Positions 34,469 through 50,699 of a stretch of DNA of 64,000 bases are shown piece after piece; positions within the stretch are counted from its first letter, which is position 1, and each line of letters starts with the position of its first letter. Both the position numbers and the translations under genes were made by a program. Source of the stretch: Mytilus californianus. Lineage: Eukaryota > Mollusca > Bivalvia > Mytilida > Mytilidae. The notes under the pieces are model-generated. The model ran no database searches and was not told the origin of the DNA. It saw only the letters and a program-made list of their open reading frames with translations. The stretch lies in the NCBI RefSeq assembly GCF_021869535.1, contig NW_026262690.1, positions 12,511,501-12,575,500 on the forward strand, read 5' to 3'.

Positions 34469-35711
34469 TATAAGGGACTTTTTAGTAGCTTTTCCCTCTT
34501 TTTTTGTAATAATCATGTAATGTATCCAATTTTCAAGTTCCAGTTTCAATACAACATTCATAAATGCTGAACTTGTAAAGATAGAGGAAAATTTATACTA
34601 CAGCCCATACTGCGGCCAATGTATATTTGGTATATAAAGTTGCATATTGACTGTTTGTAAAAGAATGGTGTAAAATACTATGCTTAATAAATATGAATTG
34701 TTTTCTGTGTTTGCTTTGACCAGTATTGCAAGTACATCTAGAAACTAAAGTCTTGATGTACTCTTAGTTAAATTTTGCCTTATATGGAAGTTTTTGATTA
34801 AATACCCTGAAAAGACCACAAAAACACTTTTCAAAGGCTTTTGTAAGCAGTTTCATACAAAAAAAACCAACAATTATGTTTCATTTTACTAAATTTGTGT
34901 TTTAATTACTTGTAAAGTTCACAAAATGTCATTGACAATCACTCTGCAGAAATTCCTGTTACCCCAACATCAGGATGGTTTCTTCGCCAAAACTAGACAG
35001 ACAAAACTGAAGTAGAAAAAAGTGCCAAATATGAAAAAATAAGACTGGGTATAACCAAACTTTGCATTTGGAAGATTAAAGTAACAATTTAGAATATTTA
35101 AAAGCAATTATTTAACATAGTAATCCAATTACAAACATTTCAACACTAGTTTCATAGATGAAGGGCATGTAATCATAAAAAGTTATCTACAATTTTTTTT
35201 AAATAAAGAAACGCAATGCGTTATGTAAAAATAAATGAATATCTTCATGCGGTCAGATTATTCAAGTGTTAAAATACTTGAAAAGTGCTTATTTACAACT
35301 TGTTCTACAACTTAACTTGGTGAAACACAGCTAAAAAAAATACACTGTCAAAGGGAGGTAATTCTGATTTTCCATATGATTTTACACATAATGAGGAGAA
35401 ATATGTGCAAAATGTGTTGTAAAATGGGGGGAATATTTATGCCTTTCATTGATATCATAACTCTCAAGTGTAATTTCTATTGTTTCTTTCAATCTGGACA
35501 CAAAAACTGATTTTTACCATATACCCCATGCTTCCTCTCACAGTACACTCAGTGCATCTTGGATAGCCGAGTTAAACAAAGAAATTTGTGTAAAAAACAA
35601 CTTCAAATGGTTCCAAAATGCTTCCATTACATTAATATACACAGGAAATAAGTTTTGTGATTATTGTGTGGCCTTGGACAAGTACAGTGACAGAATGCAT
35701 ATTTTCCTATA

Positions 35712-36160
35712 GGGGTAAATTCAGTAAAAAATCTCCCATTGACTGTAATGCTAATCTATGTCTTGAATTAAATTCATACCTGATTTACCTTTAGAAATTA
35801 GAAAATTTCATATATCATTCATGAAAGTACAAATGTAGCCCTATCATTTGCAACAATAAAAACATAGGGTCATGCGGCATTTTTGGGCATTCACATGGCC
35901 TTGTTTACAAACACTGTAGATTCGCACTTAATTCCTTCACTGACCCCCATTACTCTTCAACCCTGTAGTAAAAAAATTTAGTACATTCAGCATTTATTTT
36001 TTATTTTTTTTCAACTCTAGTTTTTATCCATCTATCAAAAAATATTTATTACAAACATTATCTACCAATCAGAAGAGCACATGACTTCAGTTTTATACAG
36101 AAAGCTCTCCCCCAAATGGGCGGTCCCTGATGACGTATATTTATTTACTGAATTTACCCC
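35712..36160 (+). mobile_element. TATA-flanked MITE, copy 6
   Basis: Last copy of the second long-unit run. Four short units follow. Confidence 0.85.
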
Positions 36161-37399
36161 TATAAGGGACTTTTTAGTAGCTTTTCCCTCTTTTTTTGTA
36201 ATAATCATGTAATGTATCCAATTTTCAAGTTCCAGTTTCAATACAACATTCATAAATGCTGAACTTGTAAAGATAGAGGAAAATTTATACTACAGCCCAT
36301 ACTGCGGCCAATGTATATTTGGTATATAAAGTTGCATATTGACTGTTTGTAAAAGAATGGTGTAAAATACTATGCTTAATAAATATGAATTGTTTTCTGT
36401 GTTTGCTTTGACCAGTATTGCAAGTACATCTAGAAACTAAAGTCTTGATGTACTCTTAGTTAAATTTTGCCTTATATGGAAGTTTTTGATTAAATACCCT
36501 GAAAAGACCACAAAAACACTTTTCAAAGGCTTTTGTAAGCAGTTTCATACAAAAAAAACCAACAATTATGTTTCATTTTACTAAATTTGTGTTTTAATTA
36601 CTTGTAAAGTTCACAAAATGTCATTGACAATCACTCTGCAGAAATTCCTGTTACCCCAACATCAGGATGGTTTCTTCGCCAAAACTAGACAGACAAAACT
36701 GAAGTAGAAAAAAGTGCCAAATATGAAAAAATAAGACTGGGTATAACCAAACTTTGCATTTGGAAGATTAAAGTAACAATTTAGAATATTTAAAAGCAAT
36801 TATTTAACATAGTAATCCAATTACAAACATTTCAACACTAGTTTCATAGATGAAGGGCATGTAATCATAAAAAGTTATCTACAATTTTTTTTAAATAAAG
36901 AAACGCAATGCGTTATGTAAAAATAAATGAATATCTTCATGCGGTCAGATTATTCAAGTGTTAAAATACTTGAAAAGTGCTTATTTACAACTTGTTCTAC
37001 AACTTAACTTGGTGAAACACAGCTAAAAAAAATACACTGTCAAAGGGAGGTAATTCTGATTTTCCATATGATTTTACACATAATGAGGAGAAATATGTGC
37101 AAAATGTGTTGTAAAATGGGGGGAATATTTATGCCTTTCATTGATATCATAACTCTCAAGTGTAATTTCTATTGTTTCTTTCAATCTGGACACAAAAACT
37201 GATTTTTACCATATACCCCATGCTTCCTCTCACAGTACACTCAGTGCATCTTGGATAGCCGAGTTAAACAAAGAAATTTGTGTAAAAAACAACTTCAAAT
37301 GGTTCCAAAATGCTTCCATTACATTAATATACACAGGAAATAAGTTTTGTGATTATTGTGTGGCCTTGGACAAGTACAGTGACAGAATGCATATTTTCC

Positions 37400-40300
37400 T
37401 ATAAGGGACTTTTTAGTAGCTTTTCCCTCTTTTTTTGTAATAATCATGTAATGTATCCAATTTTCAAGTTCCAGTTTCAATACAACATTCATAAATGCTG
37501 AACTTGTAAAGATAGAGGAAAATTTATACTACAGCCCATACTGCGGCCAATGTATATTTGGTATATAAAGTTGCATATTGACTGTTTGTAAAAGAATGGT
37601 GTAAAATACTATGCTTAATAAATATGAATTGTTTTCTGTGTTTGCTTTGACCAGTATTGCAAGTACATCTAGAAACTAAAGTCTTGATGTACTCTTAGTT
37701 AAATTTTGCCTTATATGGAAGTTTTTGATTAAATACCCTGAAAAGACCACAAAAACACTTTTCAAAGGCTTTTGTAAGCAGTTTCATACAAAAAAAACCA
37801 ACAATTATGTTTCATTTTACTAAATTTGTGTTTTAATTACTTGTAAAGTTCACAAAATGTCATTGACAATCACTCTGCAGAAATTCCTGTTACCCCAACA
37901 TCAGGATGGTTTCTTCGCCAAAACTAGACAGACAAAACTGAAGTAGAAAAAAGTGCCAAATATGAAAAAATAAGACTGGGTATAACCAAACTTTGCATTT
38001 GGAAGATTAAAGTAACAATTTAGAATATTTAAAAGCAATTATTTAACATAGTAATCCAATTACAAACATTTCAACACTAGTTTCATAGATGAAGGGCATG
38101 TAATCATAAAAAGTTATCTACAATTTTTTTTAAATAAAGAAACGCAATGCGTTATGTAAAAATAAATGAATATCTTCATGCGGTCAGATTATTCAAGTGT
38201 TAAAATACTTGAAAAGTGCTTATTTACAACTTGTTCTACAACTTAACTTGGTGAAACACAGCTAAAAAAAATACACTGTCAAAGGGAGGTAATTCTGATT
38301 TTCCATATGATTTTACACATAATGAGGAGAAATATGTGCAAAATGTGTTGTAAAATGGGGGGAATATTTATGCCTTTCATTGATATCATAACTCTCAAGT
38401 GTAATTTCTATTGTTTCTTTCAATCTGGACACAAAAACTGATTTTTACCATATACCCCATGCTTCCTCTCACAGTACACTCAGTGCATCTTGGATAGCCG
38501 AGTTAAACAAAGAAATTTGTGTAAAAAACAACTTCAAATGGTTCCAAAATGCTTCCATTACATTAATATACACAGGAAATAAGTTTTGTGATTATTGTGT
38601 GGCCTTGGACAAGTACAGTGACAGAATGCATATTTTCCTATAAGGGACTTTTTAGTAGCTTTTCCCTCTTTTTTTGTAATAATCATGTAATGTATCCAAT
38701 TTTCAAGTTCCAGTTTCAATACAACATTCATAAATGCTGAACTTGTAAAGATAGAGGAAAATTTATACTACAGCCCATACTGCGGCCAATGTATATTTGG
38801 TATATAAAGTTGCATATTGACTGTTTGTAAAAGAATGGTGTAAAATACTATGCTTAATAAATATGAATTGTTTTCTGTGTTTGCTTTGACCAGTATTGCA
38901 AGTACATCTAGAAACTAAAGTCTTGATGTACTCTTAGTTAAATTTTGCCTTATATGGAAGTTTTTGATTAAATACCCTGAAAAGACCACAAAAACACTTT
39001 TCAAAGGCTTTTGTAAGCAGTTTCATACAAAAAAAACCAACAATTATGTTTCATTTTACTAAATTTGTGTTTTAATTACTTGTAAAGTTCACAAAATGTC
39101 ATTGACAATCACTCTGCAGAAATTCCTGTTACCCCAACATCAGGAAGGTTTCTTCGCCAAAACTAGACAGACAAAACTGAAGTAGAAAAAAGTGCCAAAT
39201 ATGAAAAAATAAGACTGGGTATAACCAAACTTTGCATTTGGAAGATTAAAGTAACAATTTAGAATATTTAAAAGCAATTATTTAACATAGTAATCCAATT
39301 ACAAACATTTCAACACTAGTTTCATAGATGAAGGGCATGTAATCATAAAAAGTTATCTACAATTTTTTTTAAATAAAGAAACGCAATGCGTTATGTAAAA
39401 ATAAATGAATATCTTCATGCGGTCAGATTATTCAAGTGTTAAAATACTTGAAAAGTGCTTATTTACAACTTGTTCTACAACTTAACTTGGTGAAACACAG
39501 CTAAAAAAAATACACTGTCAAAGGGAGGTAATTCTGATTTTCCATATGATTTTACACATAATGAGGAGAAATATGTGCAAAATGTGTTGTAAAATGGGGG
39601 GAATATTTATGCCTTTCATTGATATCATAACTCTCAAGTGTAATTTCTATTGTTTCTTTCAATCTGGACACAAAAACTGATTTTTACCATATACCCCATG
39701 CTTCCTCTCACAGTACACTCAGTGCATCTTGGATAGCCGAGTTAAACAAAGAAATTTGTGTAAAAAACAACTTCAAATGGTTCCAAAATGCTTCCATTAC
39801 ATTAATATACACAGGAAATAAGTTTTGTGATTATTGTGTGGCCTTGGACAAGTACAGTGACAGAATGCATATTTTCCTATAAGGGACTTTTTAGTAGCTT
39901 TTCCCTCTTTTTTTGTAATAATCATGTAATGTATCCAATTTTCAAGTTCCAGTTTCAATACAACATTCATAAATGCTGAACTTGTAAAGATAGAGGAAAA
40001 TTTATACTACAGCCCATACTGCGGCCAATGTATATTTGGTATATAAAGTTGCATATTGACTGTTTGTAAAAGAATGGTGTAAAATACTATGCTTAATAAA
40101 TATGAATTGTTTTCTGTGTTTGCTTTGACCAGTATTGCAAGTACATCTAGAAACTAAAGTCTTGATGTACTCTTAGTTAAATTTTGCCTTATATGGAAGT
40201 TTTTGATTAAATACCCTGAAAAGACCACAAAAACACTTTTCAAAGGCTTTTGTAAGCAGTTTCATACAAAAAAAACCAACAATTATGTTTCATTTTACTA

Positions 40301-42355
40301 AATTTGTGTTTTAATTACTTGTAAAGTTCACAAAATGTCATTGACAATCACTCTGCAGAAATTCCTGTTACCCCAACATCAGGATGGTTTCTTCGCCAAA
40401 ACTAGACAGACAAAACTGAAGTAGAAAAAAGTGCCAAATATGAAAAAATAAGACTGGGTATAACCAAACTTTGCATTTGGAAGATTAAAGTAACAATTTA
40501 GAATATTTAAAAGCAATTATTTAACATAGTAATCCAATTACAAACATTTCAACACTAGTTTCATAGATGAAGGGCATGTAATCATAAAAAGTTATCTACA
40601 ATTTTTTTTAAATAAAGAAACGCAATGCGTTATGTAAAAATAAATGAATATCTTCATGCGGTCAGATTATTCAAGTGTTAAAATACTTGAAAAGTGCTTA
40701 TTTACAACTTGTTCTACAACTTAACTTGGTGAAACACAGCTAAAAAAAATACACTGTCAAAGGGAGGTAATTCTGATTTTCCATATGATTTTACACATAA
40801 TGAGGAGAAATATGTGCAAAATGTGTTGTAAAATGGGGGGAATATTTATGTCTTTCATTGATATCATAACTCTCAAGTGTAATTTCTATTGTTTCTTTCA
40901 ATCTGGACACAAAAACTGATTTTTACCATATACCCCATGCTTCCTCTCACAGTACACTCAGTGCATCTTGGATAGCCGAGTTAAACAAAGAAATTTGTGT
41001 AAAAAACAACTTCAAATGGTTCCAAAATGCTTCCATTACATTAATATACACAGGAAATAAGTTTTGTGATTATTGTGTGGCCTTGGACAAGTACAGTGAC
41101 AGAATGCATATTTTCCTATAAGGGACTTTTTAGTAGCTTTTCCCTCTTTTTTTGTAATAATCATGTAATGTATCCAATTTTCAAGTTCCAGTTTCAATAC
41201 AACATTCATAAATGCTGAACTTGTAAAGATAGAGGAAAATTTATACTACAGCCCATACTGCGGCCAATGTATATTTGGTATATAAAGTTGCATATTGACT
41301 GTTTGTAAAAGAATGGTGTAAAATACTATGCTTAATAAATATGAATTGTTTTCTGTGTTTGCTTTGACCAGTATTGCAAGTACATCTAGAAACTAAAGTC
41401 TTGATGTACTCTTAGTTAAATTTTGCCTTATATGGAAGTTTTTGATTAAATACCCTGAAAAGACCACAAAAACACTTTTCAAAGGCTTTTGTAAGCAGTT
41501 TCATACAAAAAAAACCAACAATTATGTTTCATTTTACTAAATTTGTGTTTTAATTACTTGTAAAGTTCACAAAATGTCATTGACAATCACTCTGCAGAAA
41601 TTCCTGTTACCCCAACATCAGGATGGTTTCTTCGCCAAAACTAGACAGACAAAACTGAAGTAGAAAAAAGTGCCAAATATGAAAAAATAAGACTGGGTAT
41701 AACCAAACTTTGCATTTGGAAGATTAAAGTAACAATTTAGAATATTTAAAAGCAATTATTTAACATAGTAATCCAATTACAAACATTTCAACACTAGTTT
41801 CATAGATGAAGGGCATGTAATCATAAAAAGTTATCTACAATTTTTTTTAAATAAAGAAACGCAATGCGTTATGTAAAAATAAATGAATATCTTCATGCGG
41901 TCAGATTATTCAAGTGTTAAAATACTTGAAAAGTGCTTATTTACAACTTGTTCTACAACTTAACTTGGTGAAACACAGCTAAAAAAAATACACTGTCAAA
42001 GGGAGGTAATTCTGATTTTCCATATGATTTTACACATAATGAGGAGAAATATGTGCAAAATGTGTTGTAAAATGGGGGGAATATTTATGCCTTTCATTGA
42101 TATCATAACTCTCAAGTGTAATTTCTATTGTTTCTTTCAATCTGGACACAAAAACTGATTTTTACCATATACCCCATGCTTCCTCTCACAGTACACTCAG
42201 TGCATCTTGGATAGCCGAGTTAAACAAAGAAATTTGTGTAAAAAACAACTTCAAATGGTTCCAAAATGCTTCCATTACATTAATATACACAGGAAATAAG
42301 TTTTGTGATTATTGTGTGGCCTTGGACAAGTACAGTGACAGAATGCATATTTTCC
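37400..42355 (+). repeat. run of four short units
   Basis: Four MITE-less units of exactly 1239 bp. Private substitutions noticed: CAGGAAGG for CAGGATGG at 39146, and TATGTCTTTC for TATGCCTTTC at 40851. Confidence 0.9.
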
Positions 42356-42359
42356 TATA

Positions 42360-42808
42360 GGGGTAAATTCAGTAAAAAATCTCCCATTGACTGTTATGCT
42401 AATCTATGTCTTGAATTAAATTCATACCTGATTTACCTTTAGAAATTAGAAAATTTCATATATCATTCATGAAAGTACAAATGTAGCCCTATCATTTGCA
42501 ACAATAAAAACATAGGGTCATGCGGCATTTTTGGGCATTCACATGGCCTTGTTTACAAACACTGTAGATTCGCACTTAATTCCTTCACTGACCCCCATTA
42601 CTCTTCAACCCTGTAGTAAAAAAATTTAGTACATTCAGCATTTATTTTTTATTTTTTTTCAACTCTAGTTTTTATCCATCTATCAAAAAATATTTATTAC
42701 AAACATTATCTACCAATCAGAAGAGCACATGACTTCAGTTTTATACAGAAAGCTCTCCCCCAAATGGGCGGTCCCTGATGACGTATATTTATTTACTGAA
42801 TTTACCCC
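42360..42808 (+). mobile_element. TATA-flanked MITE, copy 7
   Basis: Carries a private substitution (CTGTTATGC for CTGTAATGC near 42395). The same unit also has CTTGTGAAG for CTTGTAAAG at 42917. Confidence 0.85.
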
Positions 42809-44051
42809 TATAAGGGACTTTTTAGTAGCTTTTCCCTCTTTTTTTGTAATAATCATGTAATGTATCCAATTTTCAAGTTCCAGTTTCAATACAACATTCA
42901 TAAATGCTGAACTTGTGAAGATAGAGGAAAATTTATACTACAGCCCATACTGCGGCCAATGTATATTTGGTATATAAAGTTGCATATTGACTGTTTGTAA
43001 AAGAATGGTGTAAAATACTATGCTTAATAAATATGAATTGTTTTCTGTGTTTGCTTTGACCAGTATTGCAAGTACATCTAGAAACTAAAGTCTTGATGTA
43101 CTCTTAGTTAAATTTTGCCTTATATGGAAGTTTTTGATTAAATACCCTGAAAAGACCACAAAAACACTTTTCAAAGGCTTTTGTAAGCAGTTTCATACAA
43201 AAAAAACCAACAATTATGTTTCATTTTACTAAATTTGTGTTTTAATTACTTGTAAAGTTCACAAAATGTCATTGACAATCACTCTGCAGAAATTCCTGTT
43301 ACCCCAACATCAGGATGGTTTCTTCGCCAAAACTAGACAGACAAAACTGAAGTAGAAAAAAGTGCCAAATATGAAAAAATAAGACTGGGTATAACCAAAC
43401 TTTGCATTTGGAAGATTAAAGTAACAATTTAGAATATTTAAAAGCAATTATTTAACATAGTAATCCAATTACAAACATTTCAACACTAGTTTCATAGATG
43501 AAGGGCATGTAATCATAAAAAGTTATCTACAATTTTTTTTAAATAAAGAAACGCAATGCGTTATGTAAAAATAAATGAATATCTTCATGCGGTCAGATTA
43601 TTCAAGTGTTAAAATACTTGAAAAGTGCTTATTTACAACTTGTTCTACAACTTAACTTGGTGAAACACAGCTAAAAAAAATACACTGTCAAAGGGAGGTA
43701 ATTCTGATTTTCCATATGATTTTACACATAATGAGGAGAAATATGTGCAAAATGTGTTGTAAAATGGGGGGAATATTTATGCCTTTCATTGATATCATAA
43801 CTCTCAAGTGTAATTTCTATTGTTTCTTTCAATCTGGACACAAAAACTGATTTTTACCATATACCCCATGCTTCCTCTCACAGTACACTCAGTGCATCTT
43901 GGATAGCCGAGTTAAACAAAGAAATTTGTGTAAAAAACAACTTCAAATGGTTCCAAAATGCTTCCATTACATTAATATACACAGGAAATAAGTTTTGTGA
44001 TTATTGTGTGGCCTTGGACAAGTACAGTGACAGAATGCATATTTTCCTATA

Positions 44052-44500
44052 GGGGTAAATTCAGTAAAAAATCTCCCATTGACTGTAATGCTAATCTATG
44101 TCTTGAATTAAATTCATACCTGATTTACCTTTAGAAATTAGAAAATTTCATATATCATTCATGAAAGTACAAATGTAGCCCTATCATTTGCAACAATAAA
44201 AACATAGGGTCATGCGGCATTTTTGGGCATTCACATGGCCTTGTTTACAAACACTGTAGATTCGCACTTAATTCCTTCACTGACCCCCATTACTCTTCAA
44301 CCCTGTAGTAAAAAAATTTAGTACATTCAGCATTTATTTTTTATTTTTTTTCAACTCTAGTTTTTATCCATCTATCAAAAAATATTTATTACAAACATTA
44401 TCTACCAATCAGAAGAGCACATGACTTCAGTTTTATACAGAAAGCTCTCCCCCAAATGGGCGGTCCCTGATGACGTATATTTATTTACTGAATTTACCCC
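44052..44500 (+). mobile_element. TATA-flanked MITE, copy 8
   Basis: Consensus copy. Four short units follow. Confidence 0.85.
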
Positions 44501-45739
44501 TATAAGGGACTTTTTAGTAGCTTTTCCCTCTTTTTTTGTAATAATCATGTAATGTATCCAATTTTCAAGTTCCAGTTTCAATACAACATTCATAAATGCT
44601 GAACTTGTAAAGATAGAGGAAAATTTATACTACAGCCCATACTGCGGCCAATGTATATTTGGTATATAAAGTTGCATATTGACTGTTTGTAAAAGAATGG
44701 TGTAAAATACTATGCTTAATAAATATGAATTGTTTTCTGTGTTTGCTTTGACCAGTATTGCAAGTACATCTAGAAACTAAAGTCTTGATGTACTCTTAGT
44801 TAAATTTTGCCTTATATGGAAGTTTTTGATTAAATACCCTGAAAAGACCACAAAAACACTTTTCAAAGGCTTTTGTAAGCAGTTTCATACAAAAAAAACC
44901 AACAATTATGTTTCATTTTACTAAATTTGTGTTTTAATTACTTGTAAAGTTCACAAAATGTCATTGACAATCACTCTGCAGAAATTCCTGTTACCCCAAC
45001 ATCAGGATGGTTTCTTCGCCAAAACTAGACAGACAAAACTGAAGTAGAAAAAAGTGCCAAATATGAAAAAATAAGACTGGGTATAACCAAACTTTGCATT
45101 TGGAAGATTAAAGTAACAATTTAGAATATTTAAAAGCAATTATTTAACATAGTAATCCAATTACAAACATTTCAACACTAGTTTCATAGATGAAGGGCAT
45201 GTAATCATAAAAAGTTATCTACAATTTTTTTTAAATAAAGAAACGCAATGCGTTATGTAAAAATAAATGAATATCTTCATGCGGTCAGATTATTCAAGTG
45301 TTAAAATACTTGAAAAGTGCTTATTTACAACTTGTTCTACAACTTAACTTGGTGAAACACAGCTAAAAAAAATACACTGTCAAAGGGAGGTAATTCTGAT
45401 TTTCCATATGATTTTACACATAATGAGGAGAAATATGTGCAAAATGTGTTGTAAAATGGGGGGAATATTTATGCCTTTCATTGATATCATAACTCTCAAG
45501 TGTAATTTCTATTGTTTCTTTCAATCTGGACACAAAAACTGATTTTTACCATATACCCCATGCTTCCTCTCACAGTACACTCAGTGCATCTTGGATAGCC
45601 GAGTTAAACAAAGAAATTTGTGTAAAAAACAACTTCAAATGGTTCCAAAATGCTTCCATTACATTAATATACACAGGAAATAAGTTTTGTGATTATTGTG
45701 TGGCCTTGGACAAGTACAGTGACAGAATGCATATTTTCC

Positions 45740-48700
45740 TATAAGGGACTTTTTAGTAGCTTTTCCCTCTTTTTTTGTAATAATCATGTAATGTATCCAA
45801 TTTTCAAGTTCCAGTTTCAATACAACATTCATAAATGCTGAACTTGTAAAGATAGAGGAAAATTTATACTACAGCCCATACTGCGGCCAATGTATATTTG
45901 GTATATAAAGTTGCATATTGACTGTTTGTAAAAGAATGGTGTAAAATACTATGCTTAATAAATATGAATTGTTTTCTGTGTTTGCTTTGACCAGTATTGC
46001 AAGTACATCTAGAAACTAAAGTCTTGATGTACTCTTAGTTAAATTTTGCCTTATATGGAAGTTTTTGATTAAATACCCTGAAAAGACCACAAAAACACTT
46101 TTCAAAGGCTTTTGTAAGCAGTTTCATACAAAAAAAACCAACAATTATGTTTCATTTTACTAAATTTGTGTTTTAATTACTTGTAAAGTTCACAAAATGT
46201 CATTGACAATCACTCTGCAGAAATTCCTGTTACCCCAACATCAGGATGGTTTCTTCGCCAAAACTAGACAGACAAAACTGAAGTAGAAAAAAGTGCCAAA
46301 TATGAAAAAATAAGACTGGGTATAACCAAACTTTGCATTTGGAAGATTAAAGTAACAATTTAGAATATTTAAAAGCAATTATTTAACATAGTAATCCAAT
46401 TACAAACATTTCAACACTAGTTTCATAGATGAAGGGCATGTAATCATAAAAAGTTATCTACAATTTTTTTTAAATAAAGAAACGCAATGCGTTATGTAAA
46501 AATAAATGAATATCTTCATGCGGTCAGATTATTCAAGTGTTAAAATACTTGAAAAGTGCTTATTTACAACTTGTTCTACAACTTAACTTGGTGAAACACA
46601 GCTAAAAAAAATACACTGTCAAAGGGAGGTAATTCTGATTTTCCATATGATTTTACACATAATGAGGAGAAATATGTGCAAAATGTGTTGTAAAATGGGG
46701 GGAATATTTATGCCTTTCATTGATATCATAACTCTCAAGTGTAATTTCTATTGTTTCTTTCAATCTGGACACAAAAACTGATTTTTACCATATACCCCAT
46801 GCTTCCTCTCACAGTACACTCAGTGCATCTTGGATAGCCGAGTTAAACAAAGAAATTTGTGTAAAAAACAACTTCAAATGGTTCCAAAATGCTTCCATTA
46901 CATTAATATACACAGGAAATAAGTTTTGTGATTATTGTGTGGCCTTGGACAAGTACAGTGACAGAATGCATATTTTCCTATAAGGGACTTTTTAGTAGCT
47001 TTTCCCTCTTTTTTTGTAATAATCATGTAATGTATCCAATTTTCAAGTTCCAGTTTCAATACAACATTCATAAATGCTGAACTTGTAAAGATAGAGGAAA
47101 ATTTATACTACAGCCCATACTGCGGCCAATGTATATTTGGTATATAAAGTTGCATATTGACTGTTTGTAAAAGAATGGTGTAAAATACTATGCTTAATAA
47201 ATATGAATTGTTTTCTGTGTTTGCTTTGACCAGTATTGCAAGTACATCTAGAAACTAAAGTCTTGATGTACTCTTAGTTAAATTTTGCCTTATATGGAAG
47301 TTTTTGATTAAATACCCTGAAAAGACCACAAAAACACTTTTCAAAGGCTTTTGTAAGCAGTTTCATACAAAAAAAACCAACAATTATGTTTCATTTTACT
47401 AAATTTGTGTTTTAATTACTTGTAAAGTTCACAAAATGTCATTGACAATCACTCTGCAGAAATTCCTGTTACCCCAACATCAGGATGGTTTCTTCGCCAA
47501 AACTAGACAGACAAAACTGAAGTAGAAAAAAGTGCCAAATATGAAAAAATAAGACTGGGTATAACCAAACTTTGCATTTGGAAGATTAAAGTAACAATTT
47601 AGAATATTTAAAAGCAATTATTTAACATAGTAATCCAATTACAAACATTTCAACACTAGTTTCATAGATGAAGGGCATGTAATCATAAAAAGTTATCTAC
47701 AATTTTTTTTAAATAAAGAAACGCAATGCGTTATGTAAAAATAAATGAATATCTTCATGCGGTCAGATTATTCAAGTGTTAAAATACTTGAAAAGTGCTT
47801 ATTTACAACTTGTTCTACAACTTAACTTGGTGAAACACAGCTAAAAAAAATACACTGTCAAAGGGAGGTAATTCTGATTTTCCATATGATTTTACACATA
47901 ATGAGGAGAAATATGTGCAAAATGTGTTGTAAAATGGGGGGAATATTTATGCCTTTCATTGATATCATAACTCTCAAGTGTAATTTCTATTGTTTCTTTC
48001 AATCTGGACACAAAAACTGATTTTTACCATATACCCCATGCTTCCTCTCACAGTACACTCAGTGCATCTTGGATAGCCGAGTTAAACAAAGAAATTTGTG
48101 TAAAAAACAACTTCAAATGGTTCCAAAATGCTTCCATTACATTAATATACACAGGAAATAAGTTTTGTGATTATTGTGTGGCCTTGGACAAGTACAGTGA
48201 CAGAATGCATATTTTCCTATAAGGGACTTTTTAGTAGCTTTTCCCTCTTTTTTTGTAATAATCATGTAATGTATCCAATTTTCAAGTTCCAGTTTCAATA
48301 CAACATTCATAAATGCTGAACTTGTAAAGATAGAGGAAAATTTATACTACAGCCCATACTGCGGCCAATGTATATTTGGTATATAAAGTTGCATATTGAC
48401 TGTTTGTAAAAGAATGGTGTAAAATACTATGCTTAATAAATATGAATTGTTTTCTGTGTTTGCTTTGACCAGTATTGCAAGTACATCTAGAAACTAAAGT
48501 CTTGATGTACTCTTAGTTAAATTTTGCCTTATATGGAAGTTTTTGATTAAATACCCTGAAAAGACCACAAAAACACTTTTCAAAGGCTTTTGTAAGCAGT
48601 TTCATACAAAAAAAACCAACAATTATGTTTCATTTTACTAAATTTGTGTTTTAATTACTTGTAAAGTTCACAAAATGTCATTGACAATCACTCTGCAGAA

Positions 48701-50695
48701 ATTCCTGTTACCCCAACATCAGGATGGTTTCTTCGCCAAAACTAGACAGACAAAACTGAAGTAGAAAAAAGTGCCAAATATGAAAAAATAAGACTGGGTA
48801 TAACCAAACTTTGCATTTGGAAGATTAAAGTAACAATTTAGAATATTTAAAAGCAATTATTTAACATAGTAATCCAATTACAAACATTTCAACACTAGTT
48901 TCATAGATGAAGGGCATGTAATCATAAAAAGTTATCTACAATTTTTTTTAAATAAAGAAACGCAATGCGTTATGAAAAAATAAATGAATATCTTCATGCG
49001 GTCAGATTATTCAAGTGTTAAAATACTTGAAAAGTGCTTATTTACAACTTGTTCTACAACTTAACTTGGTGAAACACAGCTAAAAAAAATACACTGTCAA
49101 AGGGAGGTAATTCTGATTTTCCATATGATTTTACACATAATGAGGAGAAATATGTGCAAAATGTGTTGTAAAATGGGGGGAATATTTATGCCTTTCATTG
49201 ATATCATAACTCTCAAGTGTAATTTCTATTGTTTCTTTCAATCTGGACACAAAAACTGATTTTTACCATATACCCCATGCTTCCTCTCACAGTACACTCA
49301 GTGCATCTTGGATAGCCGAGTTAAACAAAGAAATTTGTGTAAAAAACAACTTCAAATGGTTCCAAAATGCTTCCATTACATTAATATACACAGGAAATAA
49401 GTTTTGTGATTATGGTGTGGCCTTGGACAAGTACAGTGACAGAATGCATATTTTCCTATAAGGGACTTTTTAGTAGCTTTTCCCTCTTTTTTTGTAATAA
49501 TCATGTAATGTATCCAATTTTCAAGTTCCAGTTTCAATACAACATTCATAAATGCTGAACTTGTAAAGATAGAGGAAAATTTATACTACAGCCCATACTG
49601 CGGCCAATGTATATTTGGTATATAAAGTTGCATATTGACTGTTTGTAAAAGAATGGTGTAAAATACTATGCTTAATAAATATGAATTGTTTTCTGTGTTT
49701 GCTTTGACCAGTATTGCAAGTACATCTAGAAACTAAAGTCTTGATGTACTCTTAGTTAAATTTTGCCTTATATGGAAGTTTTTGATTAAATACCCTGAAA
49801 AGACCACAAAAACACTTTTCAAAGGCTTTTGTAAGCAGTTTCATACAAAAAAAACCAACAATTATGTTTCATTTTACTAAATTTGTGTTTTAATTACTTG
49901 TAAAGTTCACAAAATGTCATTGACAATCACTCTGCAGAAATTCCTGTTACCCCAACATCAGGATGGTTTCTTCGCCAAAACTAGACAGACAAAACTGAAG
50001 TAGAAAAAAGTGCCAAATATGAAAAAATAAGACTGGGTATAACCAAACTTTGCATTTGGAAGATTAAAGTAACAATTTAGAATATTTAAAAGCAATTATT
50101 TAACATAGTAATCCAATTACAAACATTTCAACACTAGTTTCATAGATGAAGGGCATGTAATCATAAAAAGTTATCTACAATTTTTTTTAAATAAAGAAAC
50201 GCAATGCGTTATGTAAAAATAAATGAATATCTTCATGCGGTCAGATTATTCAAGTGTTAAAATACTTGAAAAGTGCTTATTTACAACTTGTTCTACAACT
50301 TAACTTGGTGAAACACAGCTAAAAAAAATACACTGTCAAAGGGAGGTAATTCTGATTTTCCATATGATTTTACACATAATGAGGAGAAATATGTGCAAAA
50401 TGTGTTGTAAAATGGGGGGAATATTTATGCCTTTCATTGATATCATAACTCTCAAGTGTAATTTCTATTGTTTCTTTCAATCTGGACACAAAAACTGATT
50501 TTTACCATATACCCCATGCTTCCTCTCACAGTACACTCAGTGCATCTTGGATAGCCGAGTTAAACAAAGAAATTTGTGTAAAAAACAACTTCAAATGGTT
50601 CCAAAATGCTTCCATTACATTAATATACACAGGAAATAAGTTTTGTGATTATTGTGTGGCCTTGGACAAGTACAGTGACAGAATGCATATTTTCC
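45740..50695 (+). repeat. second run of four short units
   Basis: Four units of 1239 bp. The third has two private substitutions (48975 and 49414). Confidence 0.9.
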
Positions 50696-50699
50696 TATA